From Actinomycetospora sp. NBRC 106375 (lineage in GTDB: Bacteria > Actinomycetota > Actinomycetes > Mycobacteriales > Pseudonocardiaceae): a stretch of 64,000 bases of DNA. Location: positions 372,001 through 436,000 of the forward strand of contig NZ_BSTS01000002.1 in the NCBI RefSeq assembly GCF_030269665.1. The letters are read 5' to 3'. Position numbers and translations under genes: made by a program. Below are positions 15,202 to 25,473 of the stretch, piece by piece. How positions within the stretch are numbered: the stretch's first letter is position 1; each line of letters begins with the position of its first letter. A model generated the notes under the pieces. It had not been told where the DNA came from. It did not search any database and saw only the letters and a program-made list of their open reading frames with translations.

Positions 15202-16698
15202 GTGGACGGTGGGATCGCCGACTGGGTCGCCCGGCGCGCGCAGCGCCGTCCCGACGCGACGGCGCTCGTGGACGTCGCGACGGGCGCCCGCCACACCTAC
15301 GCCGCGTTCGACCGCCGCGTCGGCGCCCGCGCCGCGGCGCTCGCCGCGCTGGGTGTCGAGGCCGGGATGCGGGTGGCGCTGCTGGGCGAGAACTCGGCGG
15401 CGTACCTCGAATGGCTCTTCGGCGCGGCCCGGCTCGGCGCGGTGACGGTGCCGGTGAACCACCGGCTCGCGCCCGCCGAGGTCGCGCACGTGCTCGCCGA
15501 CTCCGGGGCGACGGTGCTGGTGCGCTCGACGGCGTTCACGACCCTGGCCGGGGCGGCGGTCGACGAGCAGCCGGTCGCGTCGGTCGTCGAGCTGGGATCG
15601 GAGCCGGGTGTCGAGGAGGTCGCGCCGGCCGCGGTATCCGGCGACGACCCGTGCGTGATCATGTACACCTCGGGCACCACCGGCGTCCCGAAGGGCGCGG
15701 TGCTCACCCACGACAACATGCTGTGGAACGCGATCAACATGGTCACCGCGGGCCCCGGCATCGGCGGCACCGAGGTGACGATCGCGGCTGCGCCCCTGTT
15801 CCACATCGGCGCGTTGGGCCTCTCCGCGCTCCCCTTGATCTACGCCGGCGGGACCGTCGTCGTCGTGCCGTCGTTCGACCCCGCGGCGTTCGTCGACCTC
15901 ATGGCCCGCGAGGGCGTCACCACGCAGTTCCTCGTCCCGGCGATGTGGGCGGCGCTGAGCCGGTTGCCGTCCCTGCCGCCGCTGCCCGGGCTGCGCTGGG
16001 CGATCTCGGGCGGCGCACCGTGCCCGGTCACCGTCATCGAGCACTTCACCGGCCTCGGCTGGACGTTCACCGAGGGCTTCGGGATGACCGAGCTCTCGCC
16101 CGCCGCGCTCTTCCTCGACGCCGCCGACGTGCTCACCCACGCCGGGTCGGTGGGCCGGCCGTTCATGCACGTCGACGCGCGGCTGGTGGACGAGGGCGGG
16201 GAGGACGTCGGGGTCGGCGAGGTCGGGGAGCTGGTGCTGCGCGGACCGACGGTGTTCGCGGGCTACTGGAACCGCCCGGAGGCGACCGCCGAGGTCATGC
16301 GCGACGGCTGGTTCCACTCCGGCGACCTCGGGGTCCGTGACGCCGAGGGGTTCGTGACGCTGGTCGACCGCAAGAAGGACATGATCATCACGGGCGGTGA
16401 GAACGTCTATCCGATCGAGGTCGAGCAGGTGCTGCACCGCCATCCCGGGATCACCGACGTCGCGGTCGTCGGCGTCGGCGACGCGCAGTGGGGCGAGACG
16501 GTGCTGGCGGTGGTGGTCGCCTCCGGGTCGCTGGACCCGGACGAGGTGATCGCCTACGCCCGCGAGCGCATCGCGCGCTTCAAGGCGCCGCGGCGCGTCG
16601 AGATCGTCGACGAGCTGCCCCGCAACGCGACCGGGAAGCTGCTCAAGCGGGTCCTGCGCGAGCAGTTCGCCGGGCAGGCCGAGGCGGTCCGCCGGTGA
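15202..16698 (+). CDS. Class I adenylate-forming acyl-CoA synthetase
   Basis: 498 residues starting at GTG 15202, with GGGAGGAG 10 nt before it. The motifs are complete: MYTSGTTGVPKGA near residue 154, EGFGMTELSPAALF, the hinge DGWFHSGDLGV, ITGGENVYPIEVE near 397, and NATGKLLKRVL with the catalytic lysine near 480. It is the first gene of an operon that continues with an acyl-CoA dehydrogenase (4-nt overlap), carboxyltransferase, biotin carboxylase, LLM oxidoreductase, a second ligase and a second dehydrogenase. The likely job is to activate a branched or terpenoid acid entering that pathway; the substrate is unknown. Confidence 0.92.
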   Translation: MDGGIADWVARRAQRRPDATALVDVATGARHTYAAFDRRVGARAAALAALGVEAGMRVALLGENSAAYLEWLFGAARLGAVTVPVNHRLAPAEVAHVLADSGATVLVRSTAFTTLAGAAVDEQPVASVVELGSEPGVEEVAPAAVSGDDPCVIMYTSGTTGVPKGAVLTHDNMLWNAINMVTAGPGIGGTEVTIAAAPLFHIGALGLSALPLIYAGGTVVVVPSFDPAAFVDLMAREGVTTQFLVPAMWAALSRLPSLPPLPGLRWAISGGAPCPVTVIEHFTGLGWTFTEGFGMTELSPAALFLDAADVLTHAGSVGRPFMHVDARLVDEGGEDVGVGEVGELVLRGPTVFAGYWNRPEATAEVMRDGWFHSGDLGVRDAEGFVTLVDRKKDMIITGGENVYPIEVEQVLHRHPGITDVAVVGVGDAQWGETVLAVVVASGSLDPDEVIAYARERIARFKAPRRVEIVDELPRNATGKLLKRVLREQFAGQAEAVRR

Positions 16699-17921
16699 CG
16701 GGGTCGGCGAGTGCGAGGAGCGAAGGACGCCCTGGGTGCGTGGGAGGCAGCGAGGGTCACCCTCGCTCCACCGGCTCGGCGCACGACGCGTGGGCGACGC
16801 CGGAGCGGCGGGCGCTGCGCGAGCTGGTCGCCGACTTCACGGCGCGCGAGATCGTGCCCCACCTCGCGGCGTGGGAGGACGAGGGCGCCCTGCCACGGAC
16901 GCTGCACGAGCGGGCCGGGTCCCTCGGGCTGCTCGAGCTGGGGTTCCCCGAGACCGCGGGCGGCGTCGGCGAGCACCTCGACGCGTGTCTGGTCGCCGAG
17001 CAGCTGATCCTCTCCGGCGGGTCGAGCGGGGTCTGCGCGGGCCTGTTCACCCACGGTATCGGTGTCCCGCACATCGCCAACGCCGGCGACCCCGAGCAGA
17101 TCGAGCGCTTCGTGAAGCCCGCCCTCGCCGGGCAGGTGATCACCTCGCTGGGCATCACCGAGCCCGAGGCGGGCTCCGACGTCGCGGCGATCAGCACCCG
17201 CGCGCGCCGCGAGGGCGACGAGTTCGTCGTCGACGGCGCGAAGACGTTCATCACCTCCGGGACGCGGGCCGACATCGTCACCACCGCCGTGCGCACCGGC
17301 GGGCCCGGGCACCGCGGCATCTCCCTGCTGGTGATCGAGACCGACCGGCCCGGGGTGTCGCGCTCGCGGCTGCGCAAGATGGGGTGGCACTGCAGCGACA
17401 CCGCCGAGCTGCGCTTCGACGGGGTGCGCGTGCCGGCCGCGAACCTCGTCGGCGCCGAGGGCACCGGCTTCCGCCAGATCATGGTCAACTTCGGGGCCGA
17501 GCGGATGTCGATGGCCGTGCAGGCCTACGCGACGGCCCAGCGCTGCGTCGACCTGACGATCGACTGGGCGCGGTCGCGGCGCACGTTCGGCGAGCCGCTG
17601 GCCCGGCGCCAGGTCGTGCGCCACCAGATCGCCGAGATGGCGCGGGAGGCGACGGTGGCGCGGACCTACGTCCGGGACGTCCTCGCTCGCTGGCAGGCGG
17701 GCGCCGACGTCGTCACCGAGCTCGCGATGGCCAAGAACACCGCGGTCGCGGCGTGCGACGCCGTCGTCGACCGGGCCGTCCAGCTGCACGGGGGCATGGG
17801 CTACATGCACGGCGTGGAGGTCGAGCGCCACTACCGCGACGCGCGCATCCTCGGCATCGGCGGCGGGGCGAACGAGATCATGACCGAGGTCGTCGCGGGC
17901 CGGCTGGGGCTGGAGTCGTGA
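16695..17921 (+). CDS. Acyl-CoA dehydrogenase
   Basis: An FAD flavoenzyme introducing a double bond into an acyl-CoA. From GTG 16695 (GTGA overlap with the ligase stop) it has 408 residues. The catalytic domain is normal: GITEPEAGSDVAAISTRA, DGAKTFITSG, RKMGWHCSDTAELRFDGVRVP, NFGAERMSMAVQAY, and the C-terminal QLHGGMGYMHGVEVERHYRDARI with the catalytic-region Glu. Residues 1-30 are odd: a Gly/Ser/Arg-rich stretch (VTGSASARSEGRPG onward) encoded by DNA containing a GCGAGGGT/ACCCTCGC hairpin (16750-16766). GTG 16740 is another possible start. Catalysis would need an acyl-CoA from the preceding ligase. Confidence 0.9.
   Translation: MTGSASARSEGRPGCVGGSEGHPRSTGSAHDAWATPERRALRELVADFTAREIVPHLAAWEDEGALPRTLHERAGSLGLLELGFPETAGGVGEHLDACLVAEQLILSGGSSGVCAGLFTHGIGVPHIANAGDPEQIERFVKPALAGQVITSLGITEPEAGSDVAAISTRARREGDEFVVDGAKTFITSGTRADIVTTAVRTGGPGHRGISLLVIETDRPGVSRSRLRKMGWHCSDTAELRFDGVRVPAANLVGAEGTGFRQIMVNFGAERMSMAVQAYATAQRCVDLTIDWARSRRTFGEPLARRQVVRHQIAEMAREATVARTYVRDVLARWQAGADVVTELAMAKNTAVAACDAVVDRAVQLHGGMGYMHGVEVERHYRDARILGIGGGANEIMTEVVAGRLGLES
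16750..16766. repeat. Hairpin in the 5' end of the acyl-CoA dehydrogenase gene
   Basis: GCGAGGGT and ACCCTCGC separated by one base, just after the alternative GTG start at 16740. It could limit translation or mark an intercistronic element read through as protein. Confidence 0.5.
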
Positions 17922-19543
17922 GCGCACCCGACGTCTCGCCGCCGGCGGTGCTCGGGTCGCGGCTCGACCCGTCGACCCCGGAGTTCGCCGCCGACCGCGC
18001 CGCGATGCTCGACGCGATCGCGGGGGTCGACGAGGTGGCCGCGACGGTGCTCGCCGCCGGTGGGGCGAAGTACGTCGACCGCCACCACGACCGCGGCCGG
18101 CTGACCGCGCGCGAGCGCGTCGACCTGCTGCTCGACCCCGACGCCGCGTTCCTCGAGATCGGCGCCCTGGCCGGGGCCCACGAGCCGGACCTCACGACGC
18201 CCGGCGCGGGCCTCGTCGTCGGGATCGGGGCGGTCAGCGGCGTCGAGTGCATGGTCATCGCCAACGAGCCGACAGTGAAGGGCGGCTCGATCACCCCGAT
18301 CGGCGTCACCAAGCAGCTGCGGGCGCTCGAGATCGCCGAGCGCAACCGGCTGCCCGTCGTCGCGCTCGTCGAGTCCGGCGGCGCCGACCTGCCCCGCCAG
18401 GCCGACCTGTTCGTCCCCGGCGGGCGCACGTTCCGCGAGATGACCCGGCTCTCGGCGGCCGGTATCCCGACGATCGCGGTGGTCTTCGGTTCGTCCACCG
18501 CCGGCGGGGCCTACATGCCGGGGATGAGCGAGTACACGGTGTTCGTCCGGGGCCAGGCGACCGTGTACCTCGGCGGGCCGCCGCTGGTGAAGATGGCGAT
18601 CAACGAGGACGTCGACGACGAGACGCTCGGCGGGGCGGAGATGCACGCCCGCGAGTCCGGGCTCGCCGACCACCTCGCCGCCGACGAGCGCGACGCCCTG
18701 CGCATCGGGCGGCGGATCGTCGCCGACCTGGGGTGGCGGAAGGCGGGGCCCGGGCCGTCGCTGCCGGCCGATCCCCCGTGTCTCCCGGCCGACGAGCTCC
18801 TGGCGTGCGCGGCATCCGACGCGAAGAGGAGCGTCGAGGTGCGCGACGTGCTCGCCCGCGTGCTCGACGGCTCGCGCTTCGACGAGCACAAGCCGCTCTA
18901 CGGCACGACGCTCGTCTGCGGCTGGGGCTCGATCGGCGGCTTCCCGGTCGGGGTGCTCGCGAACAACGGCATCCTGTTCAGCGAGGAGTCGCAGAAGGGC
19001 GCGCAGTTCGTCCAGCTCGCCAACGCGCGGTCGATCCCGCTGCTGTTCATCCAGAACATCACGGGGTTCATGGTCGGCTCCGCCTACGAGCGCGGCGGGA
19101 TCATCAAGGACGGCGCCAAGCTGATCAACGCGGTGTCGAACTCCGAGGTCCCGCACCTGACGCTCATGGTCGGCGCGTCCTACGGCGCCGGGAACTACGG
19201 CATGTCCGGGCGCGCCTACGACCCGCGCTTCGTCTTCACCTGGCCCAACCACCGCATCGCGGTCATGGGCGGCACCCAGCTCGCCGGCGTGATGTCGATG
19301 GTGCAGCGCCGGTCGGCGGAGCGGGCGGGTCGCGAGTACTCGGACGAGGCCGACCGCGCCACGCGGAAGGCGATCGAGGACGGCGTCGAGGCGCAGTCCA
19401 ACGCGATCTACGCCTCGGGGCGGATGTGGGACGACGGCGTCATCGACCCGCGCGACACGAGGACCGTGCTGGCGCTCGCGCTCTCGGCCGTCCACTCGGC
19501 CCCCGTCACCGGCGCGACCCGCTTCGCGCCGTTCAGGATGTGA
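17918..19543 (+). CDS. Acyl-CoA carboxylase carboxyltransferase (beta) subunit, AccD2-like
   Basis: 541 residues starting at GTG 17918, which overlaps the dehydrogenase stop by 4 nt. Both crotonase-fold halves are present: LVESGGADLPRQADLF, GSSTAGGAYMPGMSEY, then [39 protein letters not shown] and VMGGTQLAGVMSMVQRRSA. The sequence around DPRFVFTWPNHRIAVMGGTQLAGV differs from the methylcrotonyl type at 1157-2716 and resembles mycobacterial AccD2 or geranyl-CoA carboxylase-like proteins from memory, whose substrates are less certain. Its partner biotin carboxylase follows 102 nt later, after a family-A repeat. Confidence 0.9.
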   Translation: MSAPDVSPPAVLGSRLDPSTPEFAADRAAMLDAIAGVDEVAATVLAAGGAKYVDRHHDRGRLTARERVDLLLDPDAAFLEIGALAGAHEPDLTTPGAGLVVGIGAVSGVECMVIANEPTVKGGSITPIGVTKQLRALEIAERNRLPVVALVESGGADLPRQADLFVPGGRTFREMTRLSAAGIPTIAVVFGSSTAGGAYMPGMSEYTVFVRGQATVYLGGPPLVKMAINEDVDDETLGGAEMHARESGLADHLAADERDALRIGRRIVADLGWRKAGPGPSLPADPPCLPADELLACAASDAKRSVEVRDVLARVLDGSRFDEHKPLYGTTLVCGWGSIGGFPVGVLANNGILFSEESQKGAQFVQLANARSIPLLFIQNITGFMVGSAYERGGIIKDGAKLINAVSNSEVPHLTLMVGASYGAGNYGMSGRAYDPRFVFTWPNHRIAVMGGTQLAGVMSMVQRRSAERAGREYSDEADRATRKAIEDGVEAQSNAIYASGRMWDDGVIDPRDTRTVLALALSAVHSAPVTGATRFAPFRM

Positions 19544-19558
19544 GCGGGGTGCTCGGGT

Positions 19559-19631
19559 GTGTCAGCGAAGTGCCCCTATCGGCGTGCTCAGCTGGATGCA
19601 GACACTGAGCGTCCGTATCGGTACTTCGATC
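19559..19631. repeat. Palindromic repeat family A, copy 3 (73 nt, inverted, with 20-nt central expansion)
   Basis: GTGTCAGCGAAGTGCC at the left and CAGACACTGAGCGTCCGTAT...CTTCGATC at the right match the reverse complement of copies 1 and 2, but the centre is 20 nt longer. Positions 19570-19589 are identical to 6152-6171 inside the S9 peptidase gene. It lies between the carboxyltransferase and biotin carboxylase genes, the same context as copy 1. Confidence 0.8.
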
Positions 19632-19645
19632 ACAGGGGAGCGCCG

Positions 19646-21685
19646 GTGATCAGCACGCTGCTCGTCGCCAACCGCGGGGAGATCGCGCGACGGGTCGTCC
19701 GCGGCGCGCGCACGCTCGGCATCCGCACGGTCGCGATCTACTCCGAGCCCGACGCCGACGCCCCGCACGTCGCCGAGGCCGATCGCGCCGTGGCGCTGCA
19801 CGGCTCGACGAGCGCCGAGACGTACCTCGACGTCGAGCAGGTCCTCGCCGCCGCACGCGCGACCGGCGCCGACGCGGTGCACCCGGGGTACGGCTTCCTG
19901 TCGGAGAACGCGTCGTTCGCCCGGGCGTGCGCCGAGGCGGGCCTCGTCTGGGTCGGCCCGGACCCGGCGTCGATCGAGGCGATGGGCGTCAAGCACACCG
20001 CCAAGGCTCTCGCCCGCGATGCCGGGGTCCCGACGCTGCCCGACGCGCTGCTGGAGACCGACGACCCCGGCGACTGGACCCGCGCCGCCGAGCAGGTCGG
20101 CTTCCCGCTCCTGGTCAAGGCCAGCGCGGGCGGCGGGGGCAGCGGGATGCGGGAGGTCCGGTCGCCCGACGCGCTCGCCGACGCCGTCCGCTCCGCCCGC
20201 GCCGAGGCCGCGCGCAGTTTCGGCGACGACACCGTCTTCCTCGAGCGCCTCCTCGACGCTCCGCGGCACGTCGAGATCCAGGTCGTCGGCGACGCGCAGG
20301 GGCACGTCGTCCACCTCGGGGAGCGTGAGTGCTCGATCCAGCGCCGGCACCAGAAGGTCGTGGAGGAGGCGCCGTCGCCCGTGGTGTCGGCCGAGCTGCG
20401 GGCCGAGATGGGCGCGACGGCCGTGGCGCTGGCCGAGAAGCTCGGCTACGTCGGGGTCGGCACCGTGGAGTTCCTGGTCGAGGATGCGGATTTCCTGACG
20501 TCCGACGACGGTGTTGACGCCTCCGGCGCGGCAGCTCCGCAGGGCTTCGTGCCGCAGGTGGACGCCAAGCTGACACCGGCGAGCTACTACTTCCTCGAGA
20601 TGAACACCCGGCTGCAGGTCGAGCACCCGGTCACCGAAGAGGTGTACGGCGTCGATCTCGTCGCCCTCCAGCTCGCGATCGCCGACGGGGAGCCGCTGCC
20701 GTTCCGGCAGGACGACGTCACGCCGCGCGGGCACGCCGTCGAGGTGCGGCTCTACGCCGAGGACCCGGCCGCCGGCGACCGTCCGGGCCCGGGGACGCTG
20801 CACCGCTACCGCCACGGCGCCGAGCTCCGCTGGGAGGACGCGCTCGGGGCGACGGGCGAGGTCAGCGCCTTCTACGACCCCATGATCGCCAAGGTGATCG
20901 CGCACGCCCCGACCCGCGCGGCCGCGGCGCGACGGCTCGCCGCCGGGCTGGCGCAGGCCGAGATCCACGGCCCGACGACCAACCGCGACCTGCTCGTCGC
21001 CGTGCTGCGCGACCCCGACTTCCTGGCGGGACGGACCCGCACCGACTTCCTCGACCGGCGCCCCGACCTGCGCACCCCGGAGGCCGCGACCCCGCGACTC
21101 GTGCACCTCGCCGCAGCCGTGGCGTGCACGTCCGCCACCCGGCGGGAGCACGACCCCCTCGCCGCGCTGGCCCCGCCCGGCTGGCGTCCCCTGCGCGGCG
21201 CCCCCCGCCCGACCGTCACCTGGGCCGGTCCCGACGGCGAGGTCGCGGTCACCGCACACCGCACCGCGGACGGCATCGACCTCGACGGCCGCCGTCTCGG
21301 GCTGCGCGACCTGTCGCCTGGGAGCGTCCGCGTCACCCTCGACGGCGTCGAGTACCGCTGCCGCGTCGCCCAGCACGACGGCACCGCCCACGTCGACGAC
21401 GGCGAGGGCCACAGCGCCTGGCGGGAGGTGCCGCGCCTGCCCGCGCCCGACGCCGCGGCCGGCGGCGCGGGCCCGGTCAGCGAGGTGCCGGGCACCGTCG
21501 TCGAGGTGCTCGTCCGCGAGGGCGACCGGGTCGTCGCCGGGCAGAAGCTCGTGGTCCTCGAGGCCATGAAGATGGAGCACCCGGCGCTCGCGGCCACCGA
21601 CGGCGTCGTCGAGACCGTGCACGTCGCGGTCGGCCAGTACGTCGAGGCGCACGCGACACTCGTGACCCTGGACGTCGCCGAGTGA
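19646..21685 (+). CDS. Acyl-CoA carboxylase alpha subunit (biotin carboxylase plus biotinyl domain) with an internal insertion
   Basis: 679 residues from GTG 19646 (AGGGGAG upstream): VISTLLVANRGEIARRVV, ATP-grasp loop [48 protein letters not shown], and a C-terminal biotinyl domain with the biotin-attachment lysine in EAMKMEHPAL near residue 640. It supplies carboxybiotin for the carboxyltransferase upstream. Residues about 280-313 (DADFLTSDDGVDASG...TPAS) are an extra segment of roughly 30 residues directly before YYFLEMNTR, where most biotin carboxylases have only 3-5 residues. The frame is intact and all catalytic motifs remain, so the enzyme is probably active with an unusual loop near its active site. 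Confidence 0.9.
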   Translation: MISTLLVANRGEIARRVVRGARTLGIRTVAIYSEPDADAPHVAEADRAVALHGSTSAETYLDVEQVLAAARATGADAVHPGYGFLSENASFARACAEAGLVWVGPDPASIEAMGVKHTAKALARDAGVPTLPDALLETDDPGDWTRAAEQVGFPLLVKASAGGGGSGMREVRSPDALADAVRSARAEAARSFGDDTVFLERLLDAPRHVEIQVVGDAQGHVVHLGERECSIQRRHQKVVEEAPSPVVSAELRAEMGATAVALAEKLGYVGVGTVEFLVEDADFLTSDDGVDASGAAAPQGFVPQVDAKLTPASYYFLEMNTRLQVEHPVTEEVYGVDLVALQLAIADGEPLPFRQDDVTPRGHAVEVRLYAEDPAAGDRPGPGTLHRYRHGAELRWEDALGATGEVSAFYDPMIAKVIAHAPTRAAAARRLAAGLAQAEIHGPTTNRDLLVAVLRDPDFLAGRTRTDFLDRRPDLRTPEAATPRLVHLAAAVACTSATRREHDPLAALAPPGWRPLRGAPRPTVTWAGPDGEVAVTAHRTADGIDLDGRRLGLRDLSPGSVRVTLDGVEYRCRVAQHDGTAHVDDGEGHSAWREVPRLPAPDAAAGGAGPVSEVPGTVVEVLVREGDRVVAGQKLVVLEAMKMEHPALAATDGVVETVHVAVGQYVEAHATLVTLDVAE

Positions 21686-21727
21686 GCGACCGTGCCGGGC
21701 GCGAACGGGGAGTTCGTGCGCAGAGAA

Positions 21728-21750
21728 GCAGCGAACAGCGCGTTCGCTGC
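21728..21750. repeat. Stem-loop between biotin carboxylase and LLM oxidoreductase genes
   Basis: Perfect 9-bp arms GCAGCGAAC / GTTCGCTGC with a 5-nt loop, in the 91-nt intercistronic gap. The same gap holds GCGCGAACGGGGAGT (21697-21711), a 15-nt string also present at 57209-57223 upstream of the chaperonin. It may be an attenuator or RNA-processing site inside the operon. Confidence 0.5.
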
Positions 21751-21776
21751 GGGATCGTCCCGGAGGAGCTGCTGCG

Positions 21777-22796
21777 ATGAAGGTCGACGCCACCGTGGTC
21801 ACGGGTGGGCTGGACGCGTTCGCCGACGACGCGGTCACGGCGGAGAAGGCCGGCTACGACGCCGTCTGGGCCTCGGAGACCCAGCACGACCCCGCCGTCC
21901 AGATCACCCTGGCCGCCACCCGCACCCAGACGATCACGCTCGGCACCGCGATCACCGTGGCGTTCGCCCGCACCCCGATGACGACCGCGATGACCGCCAA
22001 CGACCTGCACCAGGTCACCGGCGGGCGCTACATCCTGGGCCTCGGCACCCAGATCAAGCCGCACGTCACCAAGCGCTTCTCGATGCCGTGGTCGCGGCCC
22101 GCCGACCGGATGCACGAGTACATCCGCGCCGTCCGCGCGATCTGGGACGCGTGGAACACCGGCGAGCGGCTGGACTTCCGCGGCGAGTTCTACACGCACA
22201 CGCTGATGACGCCGTTCTTCTCGCCCGACCCGAACCCGTACGGCACCCCGCCGATCCACCTCGCCGGGGTCGGTCCGCGGATGACGGCGGTCGCCGGTGA
22301 GGTCGCCGACGGCTTCATGGCGCACGCGTTCTCCACCGAGCGCTACCTGCACGAGGTGACGCTGCCGGCGCTGCGCCAGGGCTTCGAGCGCGGCGGGAAG
22401 GACGGCAGCGACTTCGAGTTCTCGGCGACGGCACTGATCGCCACCGGCAACACCGAGGAGGAGTTCGCCGAGTCGATCCGCGACGTCCGCCGCCAGGTCG
22501 CCTTCTACGGCTCGACCCCGGCGTACCACCCGGTGCTCGAGCTGCACGGCTGGGGCGACCTCGCCCGCGAGCTCAACACGCTCTCCAAGAGAGGCGAGTG
22601 GGGGGCGATGGGCGAGGCCGTCGAGGACGAGGTCCTGCACACCATCGCGATCGTCGCCGAGCCCGACCAGGTCGGCCCCGCCCTCGAGCGTCGCTTCGGC
22701 GGCGTCGCGCAGCGCATCCCGCTGTACGCACCCACCGGCTCCCAGACCGACCGCTGGGGTCCGGCGCTGCGCCACCTCCAGGCGCTGCCGACGTGA
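21777..22796 (+). CDS. LLM-class F420-dependent oxidoreductase
   Basis: 339 residues with the luciferase-like TIM barrel: MKVDATVVTGGLDAFADDAVTAEKAGYDAVWASETQHDP, TITLGTAITVAFARTPM, the helix QVTGGRYILGLGTQIKPHV, PPIHLAGVGPRMTAVAGEVADGFMAHAF. Actinobacterial members of this subfamily (TIGR03617-like) normally use coenzyme F420, consistent with the host. It has GGAGGAG before ATG 21777. In this operon it could oxidise or reduce a pathway intermediate; the reaction is unknown. Its stop overlaps the next ligase's GTG by 4 nt. Confidence 0.88.
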   Translation: MKVDATVVTGGLDAFADDAVTAEKAGYDAVWASETQHDPAVQITLAATRTQTITLGTAITVAFARTPMTTAMTANDLHQVTGGRYILGLGTQIKPHVTKRFSMPWSRPADRMHEYIRAVRAIWDAWNTGERLDFRGEFYTHTLMTPFFSPDPNPYGTPPIHLAGVGPRMTAVAGEVADGFMAHAFSTERYLHEVTLPALRQGFERGGKDGSDFEFSATALIATGNTEEEFAESIRDVRRQVAFYGSTPAYHPVLELHGWGDLARELNTLSKRGEWGAMGEAVEDEVLHTIAIVAEPDQVGPALERRFGGVAQRIPLYAPTGSQTDRWGPALRHLQALPT

Positions 22797-24294
22797 GCAT
22801 CCCCGGCGTCCTGCGCGCCGCCGCCCGCGAGCGCCCCGGCGCGGTGTTCCTGCGGGAGGCGCCCGGCGCGGTCACCCTCCGCGAGCTCGACGAGCACGTC
22901 GACCGCCTGGCCGCGGGTCTCGCCGCCCACGGGGTCGGTGCCGGGGATCGCGTGGGCGTCGCCCTGCCCAACGGCGCCGCCTGGATCGGCCTGCTCGTCG
23001 CGACGACGCGGCTGGGCGCCGTGCTCGTCACGCTCAACGTCCGCTACCGGGGCAGCGAGCTCGAGCACATGCTCGCCGACTCGGGTGCCCGGCTGGTCGT
23101 CACGGTGCCCGAGTCCGGCGGCACCGACCTCGTCGCGCTCTACGACGAGCTGCGTCCGCGGCTGCCCGACCTCGAGCACGTCGTCACCGACGTCGACACG
23201 CTCGTCGGCGACGCGCCCGTCCCGGAGCACGAGCGCGGCGAGGACGACCCCGCGGTCATCCTCTACACGTCCGGCACCACGGGGACGCCGAAGGGCGCCG
23301 TCCTGACCCACGGCAGCCTGCTCGCCTCGGCCCGCGCCGAGGCGGGGCACCTCGGTCTGACCCCGAGCGACCGCTTCCTCGCCACGATGCCGTTCACGCA
23401 CGTCGGCGGGCTGACGTGCACGCTGCTGACGGCGCTGGTCGCGGGCAGCGAGGTCGTCCTGACGCCGGGCTTCTCCCCGGCCGGGGCGCTGCGCGACATC
23501 ACCACCCACGGCGTCACGGTCTTCGCCGGGGTCCCGACGATGTGGACGCTGCTGCTCGCCGAGATGGCGCGTGCCGGCGTCGGCACCCTCGAGACGGTGC
23601 GCTACGCCGTCGCCGGCGGCTCGAACGTCGAGCCGGCCCTGTGCGCGGCGATCACCACCGCGGCGCCGCACGCGCGCGTCGTCAACCTCTACGGCCTGTC
23701 CGAGACCTCGGGCGCCGCGGTGATGTCGGCGCTCGACGACGACGCCGCCACCGTCGCGACGACGCTGGGGGTGCCGCTCGCCGGCGTCGAGGCTCGGATC
23801 GTCGACCCCGTCGAGGGGACCGACGCCGACGAGGGCGAGCTGTGGCTGCGCGGCCCGTCGGTCGCGGCGGGCTACCGCAACGTCCCCGACGTCGCGACCT
23901 TCCGGCCCGACGGCTGGCTGGCGACCGGCGACGTGGTCGCCCGCGTACGGGGCGACCACCTCGCGCTGCGCGGCCGGCTCAAGGAGATGTTCATCTCCGG
24001 GGGCTACAACGTCTATCCCGTCGAGGTCGAGAACGTCCTCGGCGCCCACTCGGGCGTCGCGATGGTCGCGGGTGTCGGCGCCCCGGACGACACCCACGGC
24101 GAGGTGGGCCACTACTTCGTCGTCCGCACCCCGGACGGCGACGTCACCGCCGACGAGCTCGTGGCGCTCGCCGCCGACCGGCTGGCGAACTACAAGGTCC
24201 CGCGCGTCGTCGAGTTCGTCGACGAGCTGCCGCTGACACCGGCCGGGAAGATCCAGAAAGCCGTCCTCCGACAGCGTGTGCAGAAAGGCTCGTG

Positions 24295-24295
<1 letters not shown>
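22793..24295 (+). CDS. Class I adenylate-forming acyl-CoA synthetase (second in operon)
   Basis: 500 residues from GTG 22793 (GTGA overlap). Motifs: LYTSGTTGTPKGA near residue 157, NLYGLSETSGAAV, DGWLATGDVV, ISGGYNVYPVEVENV near 402, and TPAGKIQKAVL with the catalytic lysine near 484. In the first beta-strand region it lacks the longer N-terminal helix of many FadD proteins. Two different ligases in one operon suggest either two entry substrates or sequential activation after side-chain removal. The start of the following dehydrogenase overlaps its stop (GTGATG), so it is translationally coupled. Confidence 0.92.
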
Positions 24296-25433
<1,138 letters not shown>

Positions 25434-25437
<4 letters not shown>

Positions 25438-25473
25438 GCAGTTGCGGCCCCTATGAGGGGGTTAACTGCTCAC
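25434..25473. repeat. 40-nt palindromic repeat family B, copy 3
   Basis: GTGAGCAGTT and AACTGCTCAC are perfect inverted 10-nt arms; the centre has GGCCCCTATGAGGGGG, a second short stem. The left arm contains the stop codon of the acyl-CoA dehydrogenase. Confidence 0.85.

Noticed and set aside
19562..21838. Long minus-strand frame antisense to the biotin carboxylase
   Set aside because: Same codon-mirror artefact; no recognisable domain or start signal.
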